A stretch of 39,723 nt of DNA from Rhodoferax sp. (GCF_018063565.1 NZ_JAGPBB010000019.1:1-39723); one strand, 5' to 3'. Counted from the first letter of the stretch, positions 29,278-37,947 are shown. Notes: a model not told the origin generated them from the sequence alone. Translations and numbers: made by a program.

Positions 29278-30324
29278 ATGAGCTACGGCGTTGAATTCAA
29301 GAACATCACCAAACGGTACGGCATCGACAAAAGCGCGCCATTGGTGATCAAGGGGGTGAATTTCGAGATCGAGCAGGGTTCGCTCACCACCATCCTCGGG
29401 CCGTCGGGTTGTGGCAAAACCACCGTGCTGCGGATGATTGCCGGGCTGGAAACCCCCACCGACGGGCAGATTCTGATGCAGGGCAAAGACGTGACCACGC
29501 TGGGGCCCGCCGACCGCAACGTGAGCATGATGTTTCAGAGCTACGCGCTGTTTCCGCACATGAACGTGGTGGAGAACGTGATGTACGGCCTGAAAATGTC
29601 GGGCGTTGAAAAGAGCGAAGCGTCGCGTCGTGCGGTGGAAACCCTGGGCAATGTGGGACTGGTGGGTTACGACGACCGCCTGCCCAGTGAACTCTCGGGT
29701 GGGCAGCAGCAGCGGGTGGCCTTGGCGCGGGCACTGGTGCTGGAGCCTGGCGTGCTGCTTTTCGATGAGCCGCTGAGCAATCTGGATGCGCGCCTGCGCC
29801 GCGATATGCGCGAAGAAATCCGCAGCCTGCAGCAGCGCCTGAAACTCACTGTGGCCTACGTGACCCACGACCAAAGCGAAGCACTGGCGGTGAGCGACCA
29901 GATCATCGTCATGAACGACGGCCTGATTGCCCAGCGCGGCACGCCGCAAGACATGTACGAGCGCCCAGGCAGCGAGTTTGTCGCCGGTTTCATGGGCGAG
30001 GCCATGTTGTTTCCGGGGGTGGCAGATGCGACCGGCGGCGTGCAACTCGGGCCATTGCAGATCAATTCCCGAACACCGGTGGCGGCGGGTAAGGTCAAGG
30101 TTGCCGTGCGCCCCGAGGCCTGGCATATTCACCGCGATGGCATGGGACTGCCCGCCAAGCTGCTCAAACTGGCGTATCTGGGGAGTTTTTTTGAATACAC
30201 CTTTGAGACTACTTTGGGGCCGATTTTTGTCGTATCACCCGACCTCACCGATGTGCTGGCACTGGGAAGCCAGGTCGGCTTGACGCTGGCAGACCATGGC
30301 GTGTCGGTGGTGGCGGCGATTTGA
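29278..30324 (+). CDS. afuC: ABC importer ATPase (AfuC/FbpC type)
   Basis: The 348-residue energising subunit has Walker A GPSGCGKTT (41-49), the ABC signature LSGGQQQ (139-145), Walker B VLLFDEP (159-165), a switch histidine in VTHDQ and a C-terminal TOBE-like region (about 240-348). It is a typical CUT2/Fe-type importer ATPase, and specificity is set by the binding protein. ATG 29278 follows an AGGA site 16 bp after afuB. It is the last gene of the importer. The next gene, tal, starts 57 bp later and may share the message. Confidence 0.92.
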   Translation: MSYGVEFKNITKRYGIDKSAPLVIKGVNFEIEQGSLTTILGPSGCGKTTVLRMIAGLETPTDGQILMQGKDVTTLGPADRNVSMMFQSYALFPHMNVVENVMYGLKMSGVEKSEASRRAVETLGNVGLVGYDDRLPSELSGGQQQRVALARALVLEPGVLLFDEPLSNLDARLRRDMREEIRSLQQRLKLTVAYVTHDQSEALAVSDQIIVMNDGLIAQRGTPQDMYERPGSEFVAGFMGEAMLFPGVADATGGVQLGPLQINSRTPVAAGKVKVAVRPEAWHIHRDGMGLPAKLLKLAYLGSFFEYTFETTLGPIFVVSPDLTDVLALGSQVGLTLADHGVSVVAAI

Positions 30325-30363
30325 GCTGACACGGTAACCGCCTGGTATTTGTCTGCATCGCCA

Positions 30364-30380
30364 CCGCCGGATAATGGCGG
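30364..30380 (+). promoter_or_regulatory. Start-proximal hairpin and possible -10 element of tal
   Basis: CCGCC (30364-30368) pairs with GGCGG (30376-30380), one base before the tal ATG. The loop region holds GATAAT (30370-30375), a good -10 match. If used, transcription would start at about 30382, the A of the ATG, giving a leaderless message. A -35 match is poor (TTGTCT, 30349-30354, 15-bp spacer). Confidence 0.3.
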
Positions 30381-30381
30381 C

Positions 30382-31329
30382 ATGAACCAACTTGATGCAC
30401 TCAAACAATTCACCACTGTGGTGGCGGATACCGGAGACTTTTTGCAAATGGCGGCCTTCAAGCCACAGGACGCCACCACCAATCCGTCACTGATTCTCAA
30501 GGCTGTCCAAAAGGCTGAATACCGGTCCTTGATGACGGAGACCGTGTCCCAGTTCAGGGCGCGCGCGCTGGATGAGCAGATGGATCGTCTGCTGGTGCGT
30601 TTTGGCTGCGAGATTCTGGCCATCATTCCCGGGCGGGTGTCGACGGAAGTCGATGCGCGCCTGAGTTTTGATGCCAGTGCCACCATCACCCGGGCCGAAA
30701 GGCTGATTGAACTGTACCAGGCGCAAGGCATACACATTGATCGGGTGCTGATCAAGGTGGCCGCCACCTGGGAGGGAATTCAAGCCGCTGCCGAACTGGA
30801 GCGCCGCGGTGTGCATACCAACCTGACGCTGCTGTTTTCTTTTGTGCAGGCCGTGGCTTGCGCCCAGGCCAGGGTGCAACTGATTTCTCCGTTCGTTGGA
30901 CGTATTTACGACTGGTACAAAAAATCGGCAGGAAGCCAATGGGTGGAAGCGGATCATGCCGGCGTCAACGACCCCGGTGTGGCATCGGTCAGGCAAATTT
31001 TCAACTATTACAAGAAGTTTGGCATTGCCACCGAGGTGATGGGTGCCAGTTTTCGCAACATTGCACAGGTGACCGCATTGGCCGGCTGCGATCTGCTCAC
31101 CATCAGCCCGGATTTGCTGGCACAACTCGCCCAAAATGACGCGCCGTTGCAGCGGGCCCTGGGTGGCGAGGCCAACCGGACGCAGGACATTGCCCATGTG
31201 ACTTTTGATGAAGCGGGTTTTCGCTTTGCCCTCAATCAGGATGCCATGGCGACAGAAAAACTGGCCGAGGGCATTCGCGCCTTTTGTGCTGATGCCCAAA
31301 AGCTGGACCAACTTTTGCTAGGAGTCTGA
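30382..31329 (+). CDS. tal: Transaldolase
   Basis: Transfers dihydroxyacetone units between sedoheptulose-7-phosphate/glyceraldehyde-3-phosphate and erythrose-4-phosphate/fructose-6-phosphate in the non-oxidative pentose phosphate pathway. The 315 residues match E. coli TalB (317). The Schiff-base Lys125 lies in [12 protein letters not shown], with DTGDF near residue 16 and TTNPSLI at 32-38. The ATG at 30382 gives the family start [10 protein letters not shown]. An in-frame start 33 bp earlier adds a proline-rich stretch with no match. It is followed directly by pgi (1-bp gap), so both products share the fructose-6-phosphate node. Confidence 0.96.
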   Translation: MNQLDALKQFTTVVADTGDFLQMAAFKPQDATTNPSLILKAVQKAEYRSLMTETVSQFRARALDEQMDRLLVRFGCEILAIIPGRVSTEVDARLSFDASATITRAERLIELYQAQGIHIDRVLIKVAATWEGIQAAAELERRGVHTNLTLLFSFVQAVACAQARVQLISPFVGRIYDWYKKSAGSQWVEADHAGVNDPGVASVRQIFNYYKKFGIATEVMGASFRNIAQVTALAGCDLLTISPDLLAQLAQNDAPLQRALGGEANRTQDIAHVTFDEAGFRFALNQDAMATEKLAEGIRAFCADAQKLDQLLLGV

Positions 31330-31330
31330 T

Positions 31331-32899
31331 ATGCATACGACCCGCTGTGACCACACCCCTGCCTGGGGACAACTGAAACAACTCTATGCCCGGACGGGGC
31401 AGAGCTTCGATTTGCGCGCCGCATTCGCGGCAGACGCCGAGCGTTTTGCTGCCTTCAGCCAATCGGCACCGCATGTGTTTGCCGACCTGTCGAAGAACCT
31501 GATCGACGCTGCTACCGAGCAGCAACTGCTGGCGCTGGCGCAGCAAAGCGGCCTCGAGCAGCACCGCGAGGCCATGTTTGCGGGTGACAAGATCAATACC
31601 ACCGAAGCGCGTCAGGTGATGCACTGGTTATTGAGAAATCCGCCTCTGGCGCAATCCCAAAAAGAGAATGAAGCTATCGTTTGTGTAGCTAATGAATTGA
31701 CCGATGTGCACTGCACCCTGGATGCCATGCTCACTTATGCCGAGCAGGTGCGCCGTGATGAGAGCATCACGGACGTGGTCAATATCGGCATTGGCGGCTC
31801 TGACCTGGGGCCGCAAATGGCGGTGTTGGCACTGGAGGCGTATGCCACACCCGACAAGCGGTTTCACTTTGTCTCCAACGTGGATGGCCATGAACTGGCG
31901 GCGGTGCTGAAAAAACTCAAGGTTGAGAACACCTTGTTCCTGATTGCCAGCAAAACCTTCACCACCATAGAGACCATGACCAACGCGCACAGCGCCAAAG
32001 CCTGGTTCGAAGCGCAGGGCGGGCGTCAGATTGCGCGACACTTTGCCGCATTGACCACCAACGTGGCGGCTGCAAACGCCTTTGGCATCAGCACCACTTT
32101 TGGTTTCTGGGACTGGGTGGGTGGGCGTTATTCGGTTTGGTCGGCGATTGGTTTGCCGCTGGCCGTGGCCATTGGTGCACAGGGTTTCAAGGACTTCCTG
32201 GCCGGTGCGCATGCCATGGACGAACACTTCCGGCTTGCACCGCTGGCACAGAACCTGCCGGTGCGTCTGGGTATGCTGGATGTCTGGTACCGCAATTTTC
32301 ACGGCTTCACCAGCCGTTCGGTCGCGCCCTACCACAGTGCGCTCAAGCGATACCCAGCGTATCTGCAGCAATTGGAGATGGAAAGCAACGGCAAGGGTGT
32401 CGATGCCCAGGGTGTTGCATTGCCTTTTGCCAGTTCCCCAGTGGTTTGGGGCGAGCCCGGTACCAACGGGCAGCATGCTTATTTTCAGATGCTGCACCAA
32501 GGCACCGATGTGGTGCCGGTGGAGTTTGTGGCGGTCAGAAAACCCCGACATGATTTGCCGGGGCATCAGGGTTTATTGCTGGCCAATGTGCTGGCGCAGG
32601 CGCAGGCGCTGATGCTGGGCAAGGCAGATGCCGGCGGGCACAAAAACTTCCGGGGCAACCGGCCCAGCAGCTTCTTGCTGCTCGACGAACTCAGCCCTGC
32701 CAGCCTGGGGGCCCTGATTGCTTTGCAAGAACATCGGGTGTTTGTCTCGGGCAGTCTGTGGGGCATCAACAGTTTTGACCAATGGGGCGTCGAACTGGGC
32801 AAGGTACTGGCCAAAGATGTGGAAGCGCGCCTGAAAAGCGGTGACGCCACCGGGCTGGATGGCTCCACGGCCGGCCTGCTGGCAAAACTGCGCGCCTGA
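31331..32899 (+). CDS. pgi: Glucose-6-phosphate isomerase
   Basis: Interconverts glucose-6-phosphate and fructose-6-phosphate. The 522-residue protein shows NIGIGGSDLGP (151-161), SKTFTTIETM, the catalytic glutamate region GEPGTNGQHA and the lysine region INSFDQWGVELGK. ATG 31331 follows the tal stop by one base, and AGGAG lies just inside the tal end. Residues about 104-123 (NPPLAQSQKENEAIVCVANE) fall where the family is variable and are encoded by an AT-richer patch (31655-31700). That patch contains AGCTA...TAGCT, perhaps a repeat remnant. With tal, zwf and the importer it completes a glucose-6-phosphate-centred neighbourhood. Confidence 0.96.
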   Translation: MHTTRCDHTPAWGQLKQLYARTGQSFDLRAAFAADAERFAAFSQSAPHVFADLSKNLIDAATEQQLLALAQQSGLEQHREAMFAGDKINTTEARQVMHWLLRNPPLAQSQKENEAIVCVANELTDVHCTLDAMLTYAEQVRRDESITDVVNIGIGGSDLGPQMAVLALEAYATPDKRFHFVSNVDGHELAAVLKKLKVENTLFLIASKTFTTIETMTNAHSAKAWFEAQGGRQIARHFAALTTNVAAANAFGISTTFGFWDWVGGRYSVWSAIGLPLAVAIGAQGFKDFLAGAHAMDEHFRLAPLAQNLPVRLGMLDVWYRNFHGFTSRSVAPYHSALKRYPAYLQQLEMESNGKGVDAQGVALPFASSPVVWGEPGTNGQHAYFQMLHQGTDVVPVEFVAVRKPRHDLPGHQGLLLANVLAQAQALMLGKADAGGHKNFRGNRPSSFLLLDELSPASLGALIALQEHRVFVSGSLWGINSFDQWGVELGKVLAKDVEARLKSGDATGLDGSTAGLLAKLRA

Positions 32900-32925
32900 T
32901 TGACGGATCCATTTGCAAAACTGCC

Positions 32926-33549
32926 ATGAATATTGTGTTTGACTTTGGTGCTGTGGTGTTCACCTGGCAACCGGCGGTGCTGATACAGCAGGTGTTTACC
33001 CAGCGGGCGGGCGATGTGGATGCCGCCAAACAGCTGGCCCATCAGGTGTTTGGCCATGCCGACTGGCACGCCTTTGATCAGGGGCTGCTGACCGACGATG
33101 AGGTGGTGCAGCGCACTGCCATGCGTCTTGATTTGCCGCTGGAGGCGGTGCATCAACTGGTATTTGGCATCGGTGAGCGGCTGATGCCCATGGAAGGAAC
33201 CCTGGCACTGCTCGATCAACTGCGCATGCGCCGTGATGCCGGTACTGGCGTGACAGGTTTGTACTACCTGTCCAATATGCCGGTGCCCTATGCCCGGATG
33301 CTGGAGCAGCGATTTGCCTTTTTGCAGTGGTTTGACGGTGGCGTGTTTTCGGGGGATGTCAAACACATCAAGCCCGATCCGACCATTTATCGCTTGTTAC
33401 AAGACCGATATCAACTTGTTGGGGAACAGACGGTTTTTGTGGATGATCTTAAAGGCAACGTCAGTGTGGCGCAGGCCCTCGGCTGGAATGGCATCCACTT
33501 CGAGTCGCCACAGCAGTTGCAGGCAGAGCTGGCTTTACTGGGGGTTTGA
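32926..33549 (+). CDS. HAD-superfamily phosphatase, YihX-like
   Basis: A 207-residue HAD hydrolase. Motif I is FDFGAVVF with nucleophile Asp6, and the usual second Asp is Gly8, as in the YihX branch (FDLGNV). Motif II is YLSNMP, motif III is the lysine in HIKPDP, and motif IV is FVDDLKGN. E. coli YihX dephosphorylates alpha-glucose-1-phosphate. Position next to pgi supports a sugar-phosphate substrate, but the true substrate is inference only. It starts 26 bp after pgi. The 3' end overlaps the convergent hydrolase gene by 15 bp. Confidence 0.85.
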   Translation: MNIVFDFGAVVFTWQPAVLIQQVFTQRAGDVDAAKQLAHQVFGHADWHAFDQGLLTDDEVVQRTAMRLDLPLEAVHQLVFGIGERLMPMEGTLALLDQLRMRRDAGTGVTGLYYLSNMPVPYARMLEQRFAFLQWFDGGVFSGDVKHIKPDPTIYRLLQDRYQLVGEQTVFVDDLKGNVSVAQALGWNGIHFESPQQLQAELALLGV

Positions 33550-34425
33550 CAGGTAATCGGCCTTGAATCTGGCGATAGCGGCCTGGTAGGCGGCGTGCCC
33601 GACCCGTTGCAGGTCGCTGTGTTGCGCCTCGCGGATCTGCACCCATTGTTTGGGTGCGTTGGCAGCAGCAAATAGCCGCTCCCCCAGCACCATGGGTACG
33701 GTGTGATCTTGCTCACCATGCAACATCAGCAAGGGTGCCCGAATCTGGGTAATCCTGTCGATCGAGGCAAAACGTTCATTGTTCAAACGAATCGCCAGAC
33801 TGGCCCAAAAACCGGCCTCGGTCGCAATGTCGGTGAAACTGGTGAAGGCCGACTCGAGGATCAAGCCTGCAAAGTCTGCCGGATGCGACAGCCGACTGGC
33901 CAGCGCAACCGCCACACCGGTACCCATTGAATGCCCGTAAATGACGCGCCGCGCTGGACGCGACTCACGTCGTAGCAACTCGTCCCAAGCCAGTTGCGCG
34001 TCCTGGACGATGCTGGTCTCTGACGGTGTGATGGCCGTGCTTTGGCCCCAGCCCCGGTAGTCCACTGCCAGCACTGAAAAACCGGCTTGACGCAGCGCCT
34101 CGATTTTGGGCTTATTGCCGACCAGATGGCGAAACGTGCCATGCAGATACAACAGGGTTGGTGCCCGGGGATCAGAGTGGGGTAACCACCACAGCGCCAC
34201 CCGCTGGGGTGGGGTTGATCCGGGAACTTCCAGAAAAAACGCCTCATCGCCATAGCGCCAGAAAGAGGTGTCCTGGCTAGGATCCAAAGCGGGAGCGGGG
34301 GTTGGGCGGTAAATGATTTGCCGCTGCTTGGCATCCAGCCAGGCGCAGCCGCTGCTCATCAACAAAAGTGTCAGTGCCAGCAGCCACGGGAAAAGCACTG
34401 CCGTTACACTGCGGCCCTTATGCAT
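33535..34425 (-). CDS. Alpha/beta hydrolase, predicted lipoprotein
   Basis: A 296-residue serine hydrolase of the BAAT/YfhR-like group. The oxyanion segment is LLYLHGTF, the nucleophile Ser166 lies in GHSMGTG, the acid is the Asp in HGEQDHTVP and the base the His in EAQHSD. The N-terminus has a charged start, a hydrophobic stretch and SSGC with Cys27, a plausible lipobox, so it is probably anchored in the membrane facing the periplasm. ATG 34425 is preferred to a GTG at 34446. The substrate is unknown. It is divergent from the next small gene by 38 bp and its end overlaps the HAD gene. Confidence 0.8.
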   Translation of the reverse strand: MHKGRSVTAVLFPWLLALTLLLMSSGCAWLDAKQRQIIYRPTPAPALDPSQDTSFWRYGDEAFFLEVPGSTPPQRVALWWLPHSDPRAPTLLYLHGTFRHLVGNKPKIEALRQAGFSVLAVDYRGWGQSTAITPSETSIVQDAQLAWDELLRRESRPARRVIYGHSMGTGVAVALASRLSHPADFAGLILESAFTSFTDIATEAGFWASLAIRLNNERFASIDRITQIRAPLLMLHGEQDHTVPMVLGERLFAAANAPKQWVQIREAQHSDLQRVGHAAYQAAIARFKADYLSNPQ

Positions 34426-34463
34426 GGCCGTGACCCAGCATGACACTCATCCAGTCGACCACT

Positions 34464-34964
34464 ATGAAGAAAATACGTGTACTGTTCATCAGCCTGATTG
34501 TGGCGCAGCTGGCCACTCCCGCTTTGGCGCAAGTGCCCGAATCCTGGGCTGACCAGGGCATTCAGCTGCGCTTTCAGGCCAGCCCGTTTACGCTGCATTT
34601 TTCGCCCAAGACCGACCACGAAAACGTGGTCATGGTGGGCATGGAGCGGGAACACAAAAACGGCAAGCTCGATGGCTTTACCCTGTTCAGCAATTCGTTT
34701 GGTCAGGAGAGTGTTTTTATTTACCCTTGGGGCGGCGTGTACCACAACATCTGGGACGTGAACAAACTGTCCTTCAAATGGACCGCTGGTTTGCTATATG
34801 GCTACAAGGCCCCGTATGAGAACAAGGTGCCACTCAATCACAATGGTTTTTCGCCAGGGGTGATTGCCGCGCTGGCGTATGAGTTCAAACCCGGCTGGTC
34901 TGCCCAGGTCGACCTGCTGGGTACGGCAGGGCTGATGTTCCAGATTAACATGCCGCTGAACTGA
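34464..34964 (+). CDS. Small exported protein, possible outer-membrane beta-barrel, function unknown
   Basis: A 166-residue protein with a signal peptide (MKKIRVLFISLIVAQLATPALA, cut near 22-23). The rest alternates polar and aromatic residues, with repeated strand-like segments (LRFQASPFTLHFS, FKWTAGLLYGYKAP, GVIAALAYEFKPGW, AQVDLLGTAGLMFQINM), and ends near a hydrophobic stretch, as small outer-membrane barrels do. I do not recognise a characterised family. I see no PagL-type His/Ser motif. ATG 34464 is chosen for the signal peptide, though an in-frame ATG at 34440 is possible. No ribosome binding site is clear for either. Confidence 0.65.
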   Translation: MKKIRVLFISLIVAQLATPALAQVPESWADQGIQLRFQASPFTLHFSPKTDHENVVMVGMEREHKNGKLDGFTLFSNSFGQESVFIYPWGGVYHNIWDVNKLSFKWTAGLLYGYKAPYENKVPLNHNGFSPGVIAALAYEFKPGWSAQVDLLGTAGLMFQINMPLN

Positions 34965-35018
34965 AAGGAGTTGAGTTGGGGCGCACCGGGCTCCTGACCC
35001 GGCACGTCAAGCGATTGT

Positions 35019-36302
35019 TTACTTGAGCAACAGTTCGGGTAGCCACAATGACAACGCGGGCACATAAGTGACCGCCATCAGTACGGCAAACAGCGCGAGA
35101 AAGAACGGGTAGAGTGATTTCACCACCTGCTCAATCGGCAGTTTGGCGACCGCTGCGCCGACAAAAAGTACACCACCCACTGGTGGGGTGATCAGGCCCA
35201 TGGCCAGATTGAGCATCATGATCATGCCGAAGTGCACTGAATCCACACCCAGCCCGGTCACGATAGGCAGCAGGATCGGGGTCATGATCAGGATCAGCGG
35301 TGCCATGTCCATCAGCGTGCCCAAGAGCAGCAGCAGGATGTTGATCATCAATAAAATCACATACTTGTCGTTCGAGACGCTGGTAAACAAGCCGGTGATC
35401 TGCTGTGGAATCTGCATCAGGGTCATGATGTAACCAAAACTGGCGGCAAAACCAATCAGAATCATCACAATTGCCAGCGTCTTGACGGTGCGGTGCACCA
35501 GTTTGGGCAACTCGCGCCACTTGTAGTCGCGGTAAACAAACATGGTGACCGTGAAGGCCCAGATTACCGCCACTGCCGCCGACTCGGTCGCGGTGAAGAC
35601 GCCACTCAGGATACCGCCCAGGATGATGAAGATGGTCATCAAGCCCCACAAGGCATCGACGACAATCTTCAGTGCTTCTTTCATCGGAATCACGCGGCCC
35701 TTGGGAAAATTGCGTTTCTTGGCGATGAACAGGCACATGATGGCCAGTGTCAGCCCGAGCAACAAGCCGGGCAACACGCCGGCCAGAAAAAGCGCCGCAA
35801 TCGACACCGAGCCACCCGCGGCCAGCGAATAAATCACCGCATTGTGGCTGGGTGGAATCAGTATGGCCTGCACCGAACCGCTGATGGTGACCGCCGTCGC
35901 AAAGTCACGTGGGTAGCCTTTTTTCTCCATTTCCGGGATCAGGACCGAGCCAATCGAGGCAGTGTCGGCCATCGACGAACCCGAGATCGCGCCAAAAAAA
36001 GTCGAGGCCAGAATGTTCACAATCGACAAGCCGCCACGCACAAAGCCCACCAGCACACTGGCAAAGGCTACCAGGCGGTGCGCCATGCCACCTTCGGCCA
36101 TGATGGCGCCGGCAAGTACAAAGAAAGGAATGGCCAGCAGCGAGAACTTGTTCACCCCGCCGGCAATGGCGATCATGATGGCATCGGGTGGAATATCGAT
36201 GTACCAGCCACCAATCAGCGCTGACAGGCCCATGGCATAGGCCACCGGCATGCCCATCAATATGAGCAGCATGAACGAGCCCAGTAATACAAGTGCGTCC
36301 AT
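35019..36302 (-). CDS. dctM: TRAP transporter large membrane subunit (DctM family)
   Basis: A 427-residue integral membrane protein with about 12 hydrophobic segments, the ion-coupled translocation subunit of a TRAP importer. Family marks include FFGAISGSSMADTASIGSVLIPEM (quoted in part: SGSSMADTASIG), the PPSHNAVIYS loop and LITPPVGGVLFV near the end. ATG 36302 shares one base with the stop of dctQ (TGATG), so translation is coupled. Together with dctQ and dctP it forms a complete tripartite system. The substrate is inferred from uxuA/uxuB upstream as a hexuronate. Confidence 0.95.
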   Translation of the reverse strand: MDALVLLGSFMLLILMGMPVAYAMGLSALIGGWYIDIPPDAIMIAIAGGVNKFSLLAIPFFVLAGAIMAEGGMAHRLVAFASVLVGFVRGGLSIVNILASTFFGAISGSSMADTASIGSVLIPEMEKKGYPRDFATAVTISGSVQAILIPPSHNAVIYSLAAGGSVSIAALFLAGVLPGLLLGLTLAIMCLFIAKKRNFPKGRVIPMKEALKIVVDALWGLMTIFIILGGILSGVFTATESAAVAVIWAFTVTMFVYRDYKWRELPKLVHRTVKTLAIVMILIGFAASFGYIMTLMQIPQQITGLFTSVSNDKYVILLMINILLLLLGTLMDMAPLILIMTPILLPIVTGLGVDSVHFGMIMMLNLAMGLITPPVGGVLFVGAAVAKLPIEQVVKSLYPFFLALFAVLMAVTYVPALSLWLPELLLK

Positions 36303-36826
36303 CAGACCACCTCTTCTTTCTTTTCATGATCAAACGTCACCACAGCTCGGTTGCCTTGCGGGCCAAAAATGATGTGTTCAAGTACAAAAATCAGTGTGGT
36401 CAAACCGCCCAGCGGCACCGGCAAATAGGTTACGCCGACGGGCATCCAGGGCAATTGCCCAATGACCTGATGCATGGTCTCCAGACACAGCTTGGTACCA
36501 TAGACCAGTGTGAACAAGGACACGATCAGCATCAACACGTCGATCAGACTGGCCAGCGGGCGCTGCAGCTTTTTCGGCAGACGCTCAGTCACCATGGCGA
36601 CCGCAATATGTCCCTGGGCGCGGTAAGCGGCCGAGGCACCAAAAAAGGTGAACACCACCATCAGCATCACGGCCACGGGCTCGGGCCAGGGCGAGCCGGT
36701 GCCCAGCACATAGCGGGTAAAAATGCCCCAGGGAACGATCAACGACATGATCAGCACCGAGATACCTGACGTCCAGATACAGGTCAGATAAATCTGGTCG
36801 TTAAAGTGCAGAATTTTGTTTTTCAT
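36302..36826 (-). CDS. dctQ: TRAP transporter small membrane subunit (DctQ family)
   Basis: A 174-residue protein with four hydrophobic segments, the small membrane partner of DctM. The conserved RYVLGTGSPWPEPVA region and GASAAYRAQGHIAV match the family. ATG 36826 gives the usual short N-terminus (MKNKILHFND). The longer frame from 36868 adds 14 residues without a match. Its stop overlaps the dctM start. It lies 64 bp after dctP on the same strand. Confidence 0.9.
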   Translation of the reverse strand: MKNKILHFNDQIYLTCIWTSGISVLIMSLIVPWGIFTRYVLGTGSPWPEPVAVMLMVVFTFFGASAAYRAQGHIAVAMVTERLPKKLQRPLASLIDVLMLIVSLFTLVYGTKLCLETMHQVIGQLPWMPVGVTYLPVPLGGLTTLIFVLEHIIFGPQGNRAVVTFDHEKKEEVV

Positions 36827-36890
36827 GGCAATGCCTGGCAGTGTTCGCCAGGCCCGCTGCGTCCGCATCGGGCCTGGATAGACCCAAAAT

Positions 36891-37874
36891 TTACTTGACG
36901 TCGCCGATGCGTTTCATCAGGTCAGTGAACTTGGCACCGTATTTGGCACGCACGGGCGCGGTGGCGTCAAAAAACAGCTTTTGGTCCACCGGGACAAATT
37001 CCACACCCGCGGCCTTGAGCTTGGCTGAGTAGTCGGCCACGCTCTTGTCCCAGAGCTGACGCTGATCCATCTGCGCTTCACGGGCGATCTTTTTCACCAG
37101 GGCTTTGTCAGCATCAGCGAGTTTGTCCCAGGTGACCTTGGACATCACCAGAATCTCGGGAATGATCAGGTGGTTGGTCTGCGCGTAAAACTTGGTACCG
37201 GCGGTGTAGTGGTTGGAGGTGAACAGGCTGGGTGGGTTGTTTTCGGCGCCGTCAATCACGTTGGTTTGCAGGGCGCTGAACACCTCGCCATAACCCATCG
37301 AAATGCCGTTGCCGCCCATGGCGTTCATGGTGTCCACAAACAGCGGATTGCCCATCATGCGAACCTTCAGACCTTTGAGGTCAGCCGGGGTTTGCACCTT
37401 CTTCTTGGTGTACAGGCTGCGGGCGCCACCGTCCATCCAGGCCAGGCCGACCATGCGGGCTGCACTGTTACTGACCTTGTCCAGAAGTTCTGCACCAATG
37501 GGGCCGTCGATCACCGCACGCATGTGGGCAATGTCACGGAACACAAAGGGCATGTTGAACACATCCACTTCCGGCACGATCGGCCCGATCACGCCCAGGG
37601 AAATGCGGGCCATCTGGATGGCGCCGATCTGTACTTGCTCGACCACAGCTTTCTCTTCACCCAGCACAGCACCAGGGAACATCTTCACCGTGAGGCGACC
37701 GCTGGTGGCGGCATCAAGTTTTTTACCAAAGTTTTCGACGGCAACCACGGTCGGGTAACCCGCCGGGTGGGTGTCGGAGGATTTGAGCACTACGTTTTGA
37801 GCGCTGGCGGCAAAACTGGCCGATAGTGTGACAACAGCAACGGTGGCTGCGAGAAGGGTTCTGCGAAAGGTCAT
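36891..37874 (-). CDS. dctP: TRAP transporter solute-binding protein (DctP family), probable hexuronate binder
   Basis: A 327-residue periplasmic binding protein with a Sec signal peptide (about 1-25, ending ASA). The DctP core includes SSDTHPAGYPTVVA, GRLTVKMFPGAVLGEE and LKGLKVRMMGNP, with the conserved arginine that binds the substrate carboxylate. Also typical is YGEVFSALQTNVIDGAENN. ATG 37874 has AAGGAG upstream. TRAP binding proteins from Comamonadaceae (Polaromonas) are known to bind D-glucuronate or D-galacturonate. With uxuA and uxuB just upstream, a hexuronate is the best guess. Confidence 0.92.
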   Translation of the reverse strand: MTFRRTLLAATVAVVTLSASFAASAQNVVLKSSDTHPAGYPTVVAVENFGKKLDAATSGRLTVKMFPGAVLGEEKAVVEQVQIGAIQMARISLGVIGPIVPEVDVFNMPFVFRDIAHMRAVIDGPIGAELLDKVSNSAARMVGLAWMDGGARSLYTKKKVQTPADLKGLKVRMMGNPLFVDTMNAMGGNGISMGYGEVFSALQTNVIDGAENNPPSLFTSNHYTAGTKFYAQTNHLIIPEILVMSKVTWDKLADADKALVKKIAREAQMDQRQLWDKSVADYSAKLKAAGVEFVPVDQKLFFDATAPVRAKYGAKFTDLMKRIGDVK

Positions 37875-37920
37875 GATGATCTCCTTATTAGACCGGGTTA
37901 AGAAAACTGACAGAGACAGG

Positions 37921-37947
37921 AAAAAACCTCGGCTCCAAGAAGCCGAG
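37921..37947 (-). terminator. Intrinsic terminator after uxuA
   Basis: On the minus strand CTCGGCT pairs perfectly with AGCCGAG around a 6-base loop (37928-37947) and is followed by GG then six Ts (37926-37921 read in reverse). It lies 36 bp after the uxuA stop and 47 bp before dctP. It should cut most transcription between the catabolic and transport genes, or allow partial read-through. Confidence 0.85.

Noticed and set aside
28128-29279. 383-codon minus-strand open frame opposite afuB
   Set aside because: Antisense shadow of the permease gene; no motif, charged and glutamine-rich.
34965-35018. CCGGG/CCCGG hairpin between the small exported gene and dctM
   Set aside because: Only five base pairs and no T-tract on either strand; too weak to call a terminator.
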